A DNA stretch of 64,000 nucleotides from Burkholderia ambifaria AMMD (GTDB lineage: Bacteria; Pseudomonadota; Gammaproteobacteria; Burkholderiales; Burkholderiaceae). The stretch is from NCBI RefSeq assembly GCF_000203915.1, contig NC_008390.1:3348001-3412000 (forward strand), given 5' to 3'. The translations under genes and the position numbers were made by a program. Below, one piece after another: positions 7,855 through 16,627 of the stretch (position 1 is the first letter of the stretch; the number at the start of each line of letters is the position of its first letter). Below the pieces are notes generated by a model. It saw only the letters and a program-made list of their open reading frames with translations. It ran no database searches and was not told the DNA's origin.

Positions 7855-8540
7855 GGCTCTCAGGTCAGCGTCATTGACCATTCATCGGCACCGAAACACG
7901 TTATCGCAACGTAAAAAACGATGCCGACCGATGCAAATGACGCAGGCCCGACACCTCGATTATTTTAAACGCCCCGCGCGCCGAAACGATCAGGTGTTCA
8001 ATACTTTCAACAAACCAGTCGAGTGTAATCGTGAGAGTCCGTGGCCCTCTGGTGAGGTGGGATCGAGGCGATGTGCGAAGTTTGCGCAGCGCTGCTCCCG
8101 CTTCCGATGGCAGTTGCGGCTGGCATAGTCCTCGCCTGCTGCACCTGTCGATCTACACCATCCTGTCCCGTCGTTCCGTTCGGCGTCACAACGCCGTATC
8201 CGCACGTGCATTCGTGGCCGTCGATACCGACGAAGTCGCGTCGCTGCTGCCATAGCGCCTCTCCCCCTTTTCTCGTCGTTCGTTTCAGCTGCCTGTTTGT
8301 CTGCCGCCTCTTTCGCGCGGTGACGGAACGCGTGCGCGCATCGATTGCCGCGTCGCGCATCGCAACGAAACGAACGACGGCCTGACCGTCGCGCACAGCG
8401 CGGGCCGCCACGCGACCCCGTCGTGCCCATTCATCAGCGGCCTTCGCGCTCTGCGCCAGGCTGCGGGGCTTTGTCGCGCCCGCGTTTTGCCATCTTCGGC
8501 GCAACGCACGTGCAAGCCTTATGGACAACTGATTGACGTC

Positions 8541-9326
8541 ATGGAAAGGAAACCCCTCGTCGGCATCACCGCCGACTTCACGCAGCTCGGCGCACACGCA
8601 TCGCACACGGTCGGCGACAAATATGTTGCGGCGATCGTCGACGGCGCGCATGCGTTCGCGATGGTGCTGCCCGCGCTCGGCGATCGCCAGTCGATCGACG
8701 ACGTGCTCGACACGGTCGCCGGCCTGCTGTTTACCGGCAGCTATTCGAACGTCGAGCCGCACCGGTACGGCGGCGAGCCGAGCACCCCGGGCACGAAGCA
8801 CGACCCTGCACGCGATGCGACGACGCTGCCGCTGCTGCGCGCGGCGATCACGGCGGGCGTGCCGGTGCTCGCCGTATGCCGCGGCTTCCAGGAGCTGAAC
8901 GTCGTCTGCGGCGGCACGCTGCATCAGCACGTGCACGACGTGCCGGGCTTCGCGGATCACCGCGAGGACGACGCCGCACCGATGGAATCGCAATACGGCC
9001 CCGCGCACGTCGTGCACCTGACGCCCGGCGGCAAGCTGCATGCGCTCGCCGGCGGACGCGACGAAGTGCACGTGAACTCGCTGCACAAGCAGGGCATCGC
9101 GCAGCTCGGCTCCGGCCTCGCCGTCGAAGCCGTCGCACCGGACGGCCTGATCGAGGCCGTGAGCGTCGTCGACGCACCGGCTTTCGCACTCGCCGTGCAA
9201 TGGCATCCGGAATGGCGGCATGCGCAGGATCCGCTGTCGAGCGCGATCTTTCGCGCGTTCGGCGACGCCTGCCGCGCCCGCCGCGCCGCCCGCACGCACA
9301 CCACGGCCGCCGCCGCGCTCGCCTGA
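8541..9326 (+). CDS. puuD: Gamma-glutamyl-GABA hydrolase (class I glutamine amidotransferase fold)
   Basis: 261 residues. PuuD hydrolyses gamma-glutamyl-GABA to GABA and glutamate, the last step of the glutamylated putrescine route. The nucleophile lies in AVCRGFQELN (Cys about 113) and the catalytic His in VQWHPEW (about 222), the C26 peptidase/GATase1 layout. The start MERKPLVGITADF is preferred over an in-frame ATG 54 bp upstream because the family begins with this strand; no clear Shine-Dalgarno is visible. It heads the rightward puuD-puuA-aminotransferase-pot cluster, with puuA 29 bp downstream. Confidence 0.9.
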   Translation: MERKPLVGITADFTQLGAHASHTVGDKYVAAIVDGAHAFAMVLPALGDRQSIDDVLDTVAGLLFTGSYSNVEPHRYGGEPSTPGTKHDPARDATTLPLLRAAITAGVPVLAVCRGFQELNVVCGGTLHQHVHDVPGFADHREDDAAPMESQYGPAHVVHLTPGGKLHALAGGRDEVHVNSLHKQGIAQLGSGLAVEAVAPDGLIEAVSVVDAPAFALAVQWHPEWRHAQDPLSSAIFRAFGDACRARRAARTHTTAAAALA

Positions 9327-9355
9327 GCGCGCCGACCCACACAACGAGAACGGAC

Positions 9356-10693
9356 ATGCAAGACATGGAAGACTTTCTGAGACAGCACCGGATCACCGAA
9401 GTCGAGGCGATCATCCCCGACATGGCCGGCATCGCACGCGGCAAGATCACGCCGCGCAACAAGTTCACGTCCGGCGAATCGATGCGCCTGCCGCAGGCCG
9501 TGATGGTGCAGACCGTCACCGGCGAATATCCGGAAGACGGCTCGCTGACCGGCGTGACCGATCCCGACATGGTGTGCGTGCCCGACGCGTCGACGATCCG
9601 CCTGATCCCGTGGGCCAGCGACCCGACCGCGCAGGTGATCCACGACTGCGTGCACTTCGACGGCTCGCCGGTCGAGATCTCGCCGCGCTACGTGCTGCGC
9701 CGCGTGCTCGACCTGTACAAGGCGAAGGGCTGGAAGCCGGTGGTCGCGCCGGAGCTCGAGTTCTACCTGGTCGACATGAACAAGGATCCCGACCTGCCGC
9801 TGCGTCCGCCGGTCGGCCGCACGGGCCGCCCCGAAACGGGCCGCCAGTCGTATTCGATCGAGGCCGTCAACGAGTTCGATCCGCTGTTCGAGGACATCTA
9901 CGAGTACTGCGAAACACAGGGTCTCGACATCGACACGCTGATCCACGAAGTCGGCGCCGCGCAGATGGAGATCAACTTCATGCACGGCGACGCGCTGTCG
10001 CTGGCCGACCAGGTGTTCCTGTTCAAGCGCACGGTGCGCGAGGCGGCGCTGCGCCACAACATGTACGCGACGTTCATGGCCAAGCCGATGGAAGGCGAGC
10101 CGGGCTCCGCGATGCACGTGCACCAGAGCATCGTCGACGAGGAAACGGGCCGCAACCTGTTCACGTCGCCCGAGACGGGCGGTGCGACCTCGCTGTTCTA
10201 CAACTACCTCGCCGGGCTGCAGAAGTACACGCCGGCGCTGATGCCGATCTTCGCGCCGTACATCAACTCGTATCGCCGCCTGTCGCGCTTCATGGCCGCG
10301 CCGATCAACGTGCAGTGGGGCTACGACAACCGCACGGTCGGCTTCCGCATCCCGCACTCGGGCCCGGCCGCACGCCGCATCGAGAACCGGATCCCGGGCG
10401 TCGACTGCAACCCGTACCTCGCGCTCGCGGCGACGCTCGCGGCCGGCTATCTCGGCATGACGCAGCGCCTCGAGCCGACCGAGCCGCTCGTCAGCGATGG
10501 CTACGACCTGCCGTACCAGCTGCCGCGCAACCTCGAGGAAGGACTCACGCTGATGGCCGCGTGCGAGCCGCTCGGCGAGATTCTCGGCCACAAGTTCCTG
10601 AAAGCGTATTTCGCGCTGAAGGAAACCGAATACGAAGCGTTCTTCCGCGTGATCAGCTCGTGGGAACGCCGTCATCTGCTGCTGCACGTGTAA
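9356..10693 (+). CDS. puuA: Gamma-glutamylputrescine synthetase (glutamine synthetase family)
   Basis: 445 residues of glutamine-synthetase type. PuuA joins glutamate to putrescine using ATP, protecting the amine for later oxidation. Visible features are the N-terminal GS beta-grasp region (MAGIARGKITPRNKF), the catalytic-domain metal-site segments APELEFYLVDMNKD and GAAQMEINFMHGD, and GSAMHVHQS. The last replaces the ammonium-enzyme motif as in PuuA/GlnA-like proteins. Location between puuD and an aminotransferase, upstream of a putrescine transporter, sets it apart from the nitrogen-assimilation glutamine synthetase. A glutamate-polyamine ligase acting on other amines remains possible. Confidence 0.9.
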   Translation: MQDMEDFLRQHRITEVEAIIPDMAGIARGKITPRNKFTSGESMRLPQAVMVQTVTGEYPEDGSLTGVTDPDMVCVPDASTIRLIPWASDPTAQVIHDCVHFDGSPVEISPRYVLRRVLDLYKAKGWKPVVAPELEFYLVDMNKDPDLPLRPPVGRTGRPETGRQSYSIEAVNEFDPLFEDIYEYCETQGLDIDTLIHEVGAAQMEINFMHGDALSLADQVFLFKRTVREAALRHNMYATFMAKPMEGEPGSAMHVHQSIVDEETGRNLFTSPETGGATSLFYNYLAGLQKYTPALMPIFAPYINSYRRLSRFMAAPINVQWGYDNRTVGFRIPHSGPAARRIENRIPGVDCNPYLALAATLAAGYLGMTQRLEPTEPLVSDGYDLPYQLPRNLEEGLTLMAACEPLGEILGHKFLKAYFALKETEYEAFFRVISSWERRHLLLHV

Positions 10694-10730
10694 GCGCGCG
10701 CACGAACGTACCAACGAATACGGAGGAAAC

Positions 10731-12164
10731 ATGACGTACCGCAACGAATCAGCGTGGATCCAGCCGGCCGCACCGGCCGTCGCACCGCGCACGACGCAGG
10801 CCCGCTCGACCGCCGAATACCGCGCGCTCGACGCCGCACACCACATTCACCCGTTCTCGGACATGGGCGCGCTCAATCGCGCGGGCAGCCGCGTGATCGT
10901 GAAGGCCGACGGCGTCTACCTGTGGGACTCCGACGGCAACAAGGTGATCGACGGGATGGCCGGCCTCTGGTGCGTGAACGTCGGCTACGGCCGCAAGGAA
11001 CTCGCCGACGCCGCGTATCGCCAGCTGCAGGAACTGCCGTTCTACAACACGTTCTTCAAGACCACGCACCCGCCGATCATCGAACTGTCGGCGCTGCTCG
11101 CCGAAGTCACGCCCGCAGGCTTCAATCACTTCTTCTATTGCAACAGCGGCTCGGAAGGCAACGACACCGTGCTGCGCGTCGTGCACCAGTACTGGCGCGT
11201 GCAGGGCCAGCCGCAGAAGAAATACGTGATCTCGCGCAAGAACGGTTACCACGGCTCGACGATCGCGGGCGGCACGCTCGGCGGGATGGGCTACATGCAC
11301 GAGCAGATGCCGTCGAAGGTCGAGCACATCGTGCACATCGACCAGCCGTATTTCTTCGGCGAAGCGCAAGCCGGCGAGACGCCCGAAGCGTTCGGCCTCG
11401 CCCGTGCGCAGCAGCTCGAGGCGAAGATCCTCGAACTCGGCGCGGAGAACGTCGCGGCGTTCATCGGCGAGCCGTTCCAGGGCGCCGGCGGCGTGATCTT
11501 CCCGCCGTCGACGTACTGGCCGGAAATCCAGCGGATCTGCCGCAAGTACGACATCCTGCTCGTCGCCGACGAAGTGATCGGCGGCTTCGGCCGCACCGGC
11601 GAATGGTTCGCGCACCAGCACTTCGGCTTCGAGCCGGACCTGATCACGATGGCCAAGGGCCTGACGTCGGGTTACGTGCCGATGGGTGCGGTCGGGATTC
11701 ACGAGCGCGTCGCGCGGCCGATCATCGACAACGGCGAATTCAATCACGGCCTGACCTACTCGGGGCATCCGGTGGCGGCAGCCGTCGCGGTTGCGAACCT
11801 GAAGCTGCTGCGCGACGAAGGAATCGTCGAGCGCGTGAAGAACGACACGGGCCCGTACTTCCAGGCGCTGATGCGCGAGACCTTCGCGCGTCACCCGATC
11901 GTCGGCGAGGTGCACGGCCACGGCCTCGTCGCGAGCCTGCAGCTCGCCGAAGCGCCGGCCGAGCGTCGGCGCTTCGCGAACGGCGGCGACGTCGGCACGA
12001 TCTGCCGCGACTTCTGCTTCAACGGCAACCTGATCATGCGCGCGACCGGCGACCGGATGCTGCTGTCGCCGCCGCTCGTGATCTCGCGTCAGGAAATCGA
12101 TGAACTCGTATCGAAGGCGAAGAAGGCCGTCGATGCGACCGCCCAGCAACTGGGCCTTTCGTAA
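10731..12164 (+). CDS. spuC: Class III PLP aminotransferase, putrescine--pyruvate type (SpuC-like)
   Basis: 477 residues, omega-amino acid aminotransferase family. Visible are the PLP aspartate segment LLVADEVIGGFGRTGEW, the Schiff-base Lys in ITMAKGLTSGYVPMG (about 308) and the substrate-pocket start DMGALNRAGSRV. SpuC homologues move an amino group from putrescine (or cadaverine/spermidine) to pyruvate, giving 4-aminobutanal and alanine. Its place between puuA and potF gives the locus a second, glutamylation-free entry to putrescine breakdown. A beta-alanine or other omega-amine transaminase is the alternative. Confidence 0.82.
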   Translation: MTYRNESAWIQPAAPAVAPRTTQARSTAEYRALDAAHHIHPFSDMGALNRAGSRVIVKADGVYLWDSDGNKVIDGMAGLWCVNVGYGRKELADAAYRQLQELPFYNTFFKTTHPPIIELSALLAEVTPAGFNHFFYCNSGSEGNDTVLRVVHQYWRVQGQPQKKYVISRKNGYHGSTIAGGTLGGMGYMHEQMPSKVEHIVHIDQPYFFGEAQAGETPEAFGLARAQQLEAKILELGAENVAAFIGEPFQGAGGVIFPPSTYWPEIQRICRKYDILLVADEVIGGFGRTGEWFAHQHFGFEPDLITMAKGLTSGYVPMGAVGIHERVARPIIDNGEFNHGLTYSGHPVAAAVAVANLKLLRDEGIVERVKNDTGPYFQALMRETFARHPIVGEVHGHGLVASLQLAEAPAERRRFANGGDVGTICRDFCFNGNLIMRATGDRMLLSPPLVISRQEIDELVSKAKKAVDATAQQLGLS

Positions 12165-12226
12165 CGACCTTGCCTCCGGGCGTGCGGCGGGCGCCGCACG
12201 CCACCATCATCCAGGGGAATTCCACC

Positions 12227-13342
12227 ATGCGTTCCAGCTTTCTTCGCCAAGCCTGTTCCGTTGCCGCCCTTGCCGCCGCGGCCGCGTTCACGTCGGTCGC
12301 CAGCCCGTCGGCGCACGCCGACGAGCTGAACATCTACAACTGGTCCGACTACATCGCCCCCGACACGGTCCCGAACTTCCAGAAACAGACGGGCATCCAC
12401 GTCAAGTACGACAACTACGACAGCGACGACACGCTGCAGGCGAAGCTGCTGGCGGGCAGCTCCGGCTACGACATCGTCGTGCCGACGTCGAACTACATGG
12501 CCAAGCAAATTCAGGCCGGCGTGTACCAGAAGCTCGACAAGTCGAAGCTGCCGAACCTCGCGAACCTCGACCCGCTGCTGATGAAGATGATCGCCGATGC
12601 CGATCCGGGCAACCAGTACGGCGTGCCCTGGGCCTACGGCACGGACGGCATCGGCTACAACGCGCAGGCTGTGAAGAAGGCGCTCGGCGACAAGGCGCCG
12701 GTCGACAGCTGGGCACTGGTGTTCGATCCGGCCAACATGGAGAAGCTGAAGAGTTGCGGCGTGTCGTTCCTCGACCAGGCCGTCGACGTGTTCGCGGCCA
12801 CGCTGCAATACATGGGCAAGAATCCGAACAGCACCAACCCCGGCGACTACCAGGCAGCCTTCGAAGTCCTGAAGAAAGTCCGCCCGTACATCACCCAGTT
12901 CAACTCGTCCGGCTACATCAACGACCTCGCGAACAACGACGTGTGCGTCGCGCTCGGCTGGTCGGGCGACATCGGCATCGCGCACCGCCGCTCGGCGGAG
13001 GCGAAGCGCGCGTACGACATCAAATTCGCGAACCCGAAGGAAGGCGGCCTGCTGTGGTTCGACGTGATGGTGATCCCGAAGGATGCACCGCACCCCGAGG
13101 CCGCGATGAAGTGGATCAACTACGTGTCCGACCCGAAGGTCAACGCGGCGATCACCAACACGGTGTTCTACCCGACCGCGAACAAGGCCGCGCACCAGTT
13201 CGTCACGCCGGCCGTCGCGCAGGACCCGACCGTCTATCCGCCGGAAGACGTGCTCAGGAAGATGGTGCTGATGAAGCCGATGCCGTCCGACATCCTGCGC
13301 CTCGAGAACCGTCTCTGGGCGCAGCTGAAGACGGGCCACTGA
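12227..13342 (+). CDS. potF: Putrescine ABC transporter periplasmic binding protein
   Basis: 371 residues. The start with CAGGGG upstream gives a signal peptide (MRSSFLRQACSVAALAAAAA, ending about SAHADE). The mature protein begins ELNIYNWSDYIAPDTVPNF, the hallmark of the PotD/PotF/SpuD binding-protein family. Later segments (VPWAYGTDGIGYN, VALGWSGDIGIAHRR) line the polyamine pocket. It captures putrescine in the periplasm for PotGHI. It is followed at 179 bp by the ATPase gene. SpuD is an equally good name; specificity among putrescine, spermidine and agmatine cannot be fixed by eye. Confidence 0.9.
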   Translation: MRSSFLRQACSVAALAAAAAFTSVASPSAHADELNIYNWSDYIAPDTVPNFQKQTGIHVKYDNYDSDDTLQAKLLAGSSGYDIVVPTSNYMAKQIQAGVYQKLDKSKLPNLANLDPLLMKMIADADPGNQYGVPWAYGTDGIGYNAQAVKKALGDKAPVDSWALVFDPANMEKLKSCGVSFLDQAVDVFAATLQYMGKNPNSTNPGDYQAAFEVLKKVRPYITQFNSSGYINDLANNDVCVALGWSGDIGIAHRRSAEAKRAYDIKFANPKEGGLLWFDVMVIPKDAPHPEAAMKWINYVSDPKVNAAITNTVFYPTANKAAHQFVTPAVAQDPTVYPPEDVLRKMVLMKPMPSDILRLENRLWAQLKTGH

Positions 13343-13520
13343 CCGCGCCCCGTCACGGCGGCGCAGGCAGCGGCTGAACGCCTGCCCGCCCGGGATCCGC
13401 GAACGCTCCGTCTGCCCGCGCGCACCGCGCGCCCTGTTCCATCCGGCATGAGCCGTTGTCCGCGAGTCGCGTTGCGCGCCTCGCGCGGGGACGCTCGCGC
13501 CAGCAATCCGTGAAGAACGA

Positions 13521-14687
13521 ATGGTGACTCCCATGCAATCGATACCCTCTTCCGCTGCCGTACGCCAGACCCAACCCGCCGCCGCGGCCCGTTCGAAGAA
13601 CGATGCGTTCGTGCGCATCGAAAACGTCGTGAAGAAGTTCGGCGACAGCACCGCCGTCGACAACGTGAACCTGACGATCGCGAAGAACGAGCTGTTCGCG
13701 CTGCTCGGCAGCTCGGGCTGCGGCAAGTCGACGCTGTTGCGCATGCTCGCCGGGCTGGAGACGGCCACCTCCGGCAAGATCCTCGTCGACGGTGAAGACC
13801 TCGCGTCGCTGCCGCCGTACCGCCGCCCGGTGAACATGATGTTCCAGTCGTACGCGCTGTTCCCGCACATGTCGGTCGAGTCGAACGTCGCGTTCGGGCT
13901 GAAGCAGGAAGGCACGCCGAAGAACGAGATCAAGGAACGCGTGGCCGACGCGCTCGCGCTCGTGCAGATGAGCAAGTACGCGAAGCGCAAGCCGCACCAG
14001 CTGTCCGGCGGCCAGCAGCAACGCGTCGCGCTGGCCCGCTCGCTCGTCAAGCGCCCGAAGCTGCTGCTGCTCGATGAGCCGATGTCCGCGCTCGACAAGA
14101 AGATCCGCCAGAAGACCCAGCTCGAACTCGTGAACATCATCGAGAAGGTCGACGTGACCTGCGTGATGGTCACGCACGACCAGGAAGAGGCGATGACGAT
14201 GGCGAGCCGCCTCGCGGTGATGAGCGAAGGCAAGATCGTGCAGATCGGCACGCCCGGCGAAGTGTACGAATACCCGAACAGCCGCTTCTCCGCCGAATTC
14301 ATCGGCTCGACGAACCTGTTCGAAGGGCGCGTGGTCGAGGACGAGCCCGATCACATCTTCGTCGAGAGCGACGACCTCGAGGCGCGCATGTACGTGAGCC
14401 ACGGCGTGACCGGCCCGCTGGGGATGCCCGTCGGCATCTCGGTGCGGCCCGAGCGCGTGCATGTGTCGCGCGACAAGCCCGGCTCGCATCACAACTGGGC
14501 GCGCGGCGTCGTAACCGACATCGCGTACATGGGCAGCTACTCGCTGTATCACGTGCGGCTGCCGAGCGGCAAGACGGTCGTATCGAACCTGTCGAGCTCG
14601 CACCTGCTGCACGACGGTGCGCCGTCGTGGAACGACGACGTGTTCGTGTCGTGGTCGCCGGCCAGCGGCGTCGTGCTGACGCAGTGA
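13521..14687 (+). CDS. potG: Putrescine ABC transporter ATP-binding protein
   Basis: 388 residues. Walker A GSSGCGKST (about 63), signature LSGGQQQRVALARS (about 160), Walker B LLLLDEPMSALD (about 180) and switch His in VMVTHDQEEAMT are all present, followed by a TOBE-type C-terminal domain as in PotA/PotG importers. It energises uptake through PotH and PotI at the inner face of the membrane. The ATG at 13521 is used; a second in-frame ATG at 13533 is possible. The low-complexity stretch before DAFVRIENVVKK looks like a natural N-terminal extension. Confidence 0.92.
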   Translation: MVTPMQSIPSSAAVRQTQPAAAARSKNDAFVRIENVVKKFGDSTAVDNVNLTIAKNELFALLGSSGCGKSTLLRMLAGLETATSGKILVDGEDLASLPPYRRPVNMMFQSYALFPHMSVESNVAFGLKQEGTPKNEIKERVADALALVQMSKYAKRKPHQLSGGQQQRVALARSLVKRPKLLLLDEPMSALDKKIRQKTQLELVNIIEKVDVTCVMVTHDQEEAMTMASRLAVMSEGKIVQIGTPGEVYEYPNSRFSAEFIGSTNLFEGRVVEDEPDHIFVESDDLEARMYVSHGVTGPLGMPVGISVRPERVHVSRDKPGSHHNWARGVVTDIAYMGSYSLYHVRLPSGKTVVSNLSSSHLLHDGAPSWNDDVFVSWSPASGVVLTQ

Positions 14688-14694
14688 GGACGAC

Positions 14695-15690
14695 ATGATC
14701 AGAACTTCCGCTTCCACTCCGTCCGCGCCGGTGTCGACCGGTGCAGTAAGCAGCAGCCCCGGCGCCGGCCGCGCGCGCCGCAGCCGCTTCGCCGCGCTGT
14801 CGCGCTTCCTGCCGTCGGGCCGCAACGTCGCGATCGGCGTGCCGTTCCTGTGGCTCACGATCTTCTTCGCACTGCCGTTCGTGCTGGTGTTCAAGATCAG
14901 CTTCGCCGACCAGGTGATGGGGATCCCGCCGTACACGTCGCTCGTCCAATTCAAGGACGGCGTCGTGCACTTCGCGCTGCAGCTGTCGCACTACGCGTTC
15001 CTGCTGCAGGACGACCTGTACATCGCGACCTACCTCAGCTCGCTGAAGATGGCCACCGTGTCGACGGTGCTGTGCCTGCTGATCGGTTACCCGATGGCGT
15101 ACTACATCGCCCGTGCCGAACCGAGCCGGCGCAACGTGCTGATGATGGCCGTGATGCTGCCGTTCTGGACGTCGTTCCTGATCCGCGTGTACGCATGGAT
15201 CGGCATCCTGAAGGACGACGGCCTGCTGAATCACACGCTGATCGCGCTGGGCATCATCCACACGCCGCTGCGCCTTTATCACAGCGACGCGGGCGTCTAC
15301 ATCGGGATGGTCTATTCGTACCTGCCGTTCATGATCATGCCGCTCTATGCGCACCTCGTGAAGATGGATCTCACGCTGCTCGAGGCCGCGTACGACCTCG
15401 GGGCGAAGCCGTGGGTCGCGTTCACGCGCATCACGCTGCCGCTGTCGAAGAACGGGATCATCGCCGGCAGCCTGCTGGTGTTCATTCCGGCCGTCGGCGA
15501 ATACGTGATCCCGGAACTGCTCGGCGGTGCCGACACGCTGATGATCGGCCGCGTGATGTGGGATGAGTTCTTCAACAACATGGACTGGCCGATGGCGTCC
15601 GCGGTGACGGTCGCGATGGTGCTGCTGTTGCTGGTGCCGATGGCGCTGTTCCAGTACTACCAGGTCAAGGAACTGGAGGGAGCGAAATGA
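14695..15690 (+). CDS. potH: Putrescine ABC transporter permease
   Basis: 331 residues with about six membrane helices after an unusually long, Ser/Ala/Arg-rich cytoplasmic N-terminus (residues 1-45). The EAA loop that docks the ATPase reads EAAYDLGAKPWVAFTRITLP (about 224-243). It follows potG by 7 bp and overlaps potI by 4 bp (ATGA), so the unit is translationally coupled. It forms half of the transmembrane channel with PotI. Confidence 0.92.
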   Translation: MIRTSASTPSAPVSTGAVSSSPGAGRARRSRFAALSRFLPSGRNVAIGVPFLWLTIFFALPFVLVFKISFADQVMGIPPYTSLVQFKDGVVHFALQLSHYAFLLQDDLYIATYLSSLKMATVSTVLCLLIGYPMAYYIARAEPSRRNVLMMAVMLPFWTSFLIRVYAWIGILKDDGLLNHTLIALGIIHTPLRLYHSDAGVYIGMVYSYLPFMIMPLYAHLVKMDLTLLEAAYDLGAKPWVAFTRITLPLSKNGIIAGSLLVFIPAVGEYVIPELLGGADTLMIGRVMWDEFFNNMDWPMASAVTVAMVLLLLVPMALFQYYQVKELEGAK

Positions 15691-16526
15691 TCAAGCCGAA
15701 CAAACCGCTGTCGACGGGCGTTCTCGCCTTCGGCTTCCTGTTTCTGTACATCCCGATCATCAGCCTGGTCGTGTACTCGTTCAACGAGTCGAAGCTGGTG
15801 ACGGTGTGGTCGGGCTTCTCGCTGAAGTGGTACGCGGCGCTTCTGGAAGACGACGAGCTGCTCACCGCCGCGTGGCTGTCGCTGAAGATCGGCCTGCTGA
15901 CGGCCACCGCGTCGGTCGTGATCGGCACGTGGGCGGGCTTCGTGCTCGCGCGCTTCGGCCGTTTCAAGGGCTTCACGCTGTACACGGGGATGATCAACGC
16001 GCCGCTGGTGATTCCGGAGGTGATCCAGGGGATCTCGCTGCTGTTGCTGTTCGTTGCGCTGGAGCAGATGTTCGGCTGGCCGAAGGGGCGCGGGATGGTG
16101 ACGATCTGGATCGGTCACGTGATGCTGTGCGTGTCGTACGTGGCGATCATCGTGCAGTCGCGCGTGAAGGAGATGAACAAGTCGCTCGAAGAAGCGGCGC
16201 TGGATCTGGGCGCGACGCCGCTGAAGGTGTTCTTCGTGGTGACGCTGCCGCTGATCTCGCAGGCGCTGCTGTCGGGCTGGCTGCTGTCGTTCACGCTGTC
16301 GATCGACGATCTGGTGCTGTCGGCGTTCCTGTCGGGGCCGGGCTCGACGACGCTGCCGCTGGTGGTGTTCTCGCGCGTGCGGCTCGGCCTGAATCCCGAG
16401 ATGAACGCGCTGGCGACGCTGTTCATCACCGCGGTGACGATCGGCGTGATCGTCGTGAACCAGATGATGATCGCGCGCGAACGGCGTCGGGTGGGCGACC
16501 TGAAGGCGGCGTTCGCGGCGGCCTGA
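15687..16526 (+). CDS. potI: Putrescine ABC transporter permease
   Basis: 279 residues, about six membrane helices. The EAA loop reads EEAALDLGATPLKVFFVVTL (about 170-189), and the PotI/PotC-type SFTLSIDDLVLSAFLSGPG follows. The start overlaps the potH stop by 4 bp. It pairs with PotH to form the putrescine permease. A GC hairpin lies 34 bp after its stop, before the outer-membrane protein gene. Confidence 0.92.
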   Translation: MIKPNKPLSTGVLAFGFLFLYIPIISLVVYSFNESKLVTVWSGFSLKWYAALLEDDELLTAAWLSLKIGLLTATASVVIGTWAGFVLARFGRFKGFTLYTGMINAPLVIPEVIQGISLLLLFVALEQMFGWPKGRGMVTIWIGHVMLCVSYVAIIVQSRVKEMNKSLEEAALDLGATPLKVFFVVTLPLISQALLSGWLLSFTLSIDDLVLSAFLSGPGSTTLPLVVFSRVRLGLNPEMNALATLFITAVTIGVIVVNQMMIARERRRVGDLKAAFAAA

Positions 16527-16559
16527 CGCCCCTCCTCCCCATCCATCGATAACAAGACC

Positions 16560-16585
16560 TGCGCGCCGCGCGTTTGCGGCGCGCA
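16560..16585 (+). terminator. GC hairpin between potI and the DUF3138 gene
   Basis: TGCGCGCCGC / GCGGCGCGCA, perfect 10-bp stem, 6-nt loop, no U-tract. It may reduce rather than stop read-through into the next gene, or protect the pot mRNA 3' end. Confidence 0.4.
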
Positions 16586-16627
16586 CCGAAACGCAGATTG
16601 ACAGGCACACGACAAGGAGAATCCGCA

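Larger units (their letters stand above)
7633..8540. other. Long control region between puuR and puuD
   Basis: 908 bp without a credible gene. The puuR-proximal half (about 7660-8010) is clearly AT-richer than the surroundings and holds PuuR-like boxes and a candidate rightward promoter. The puuD-proximal half (8010-8540) is GC-rich. Short open frames here (for example 7850-8128 and 8071-8385) lack codon bias and recognisable products. An unusually long puuD leader, or a second promoter I cannot see, is implied. Confidence 0.5.

Noticed and set aside
7850..8128. 92-codon ORF in the puuR-puuD gap
   Set aside because: No ribosome-binding site, no codon bias, no recognisable domain.
8120..8145. 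Sigma-54-like GG-N10-GC element
   Set aside because: Only the minimal GG/GC bases match; the flanks do not fit TGGCACG-N4-TTGCA and no enhancer-binding protein is nearby.
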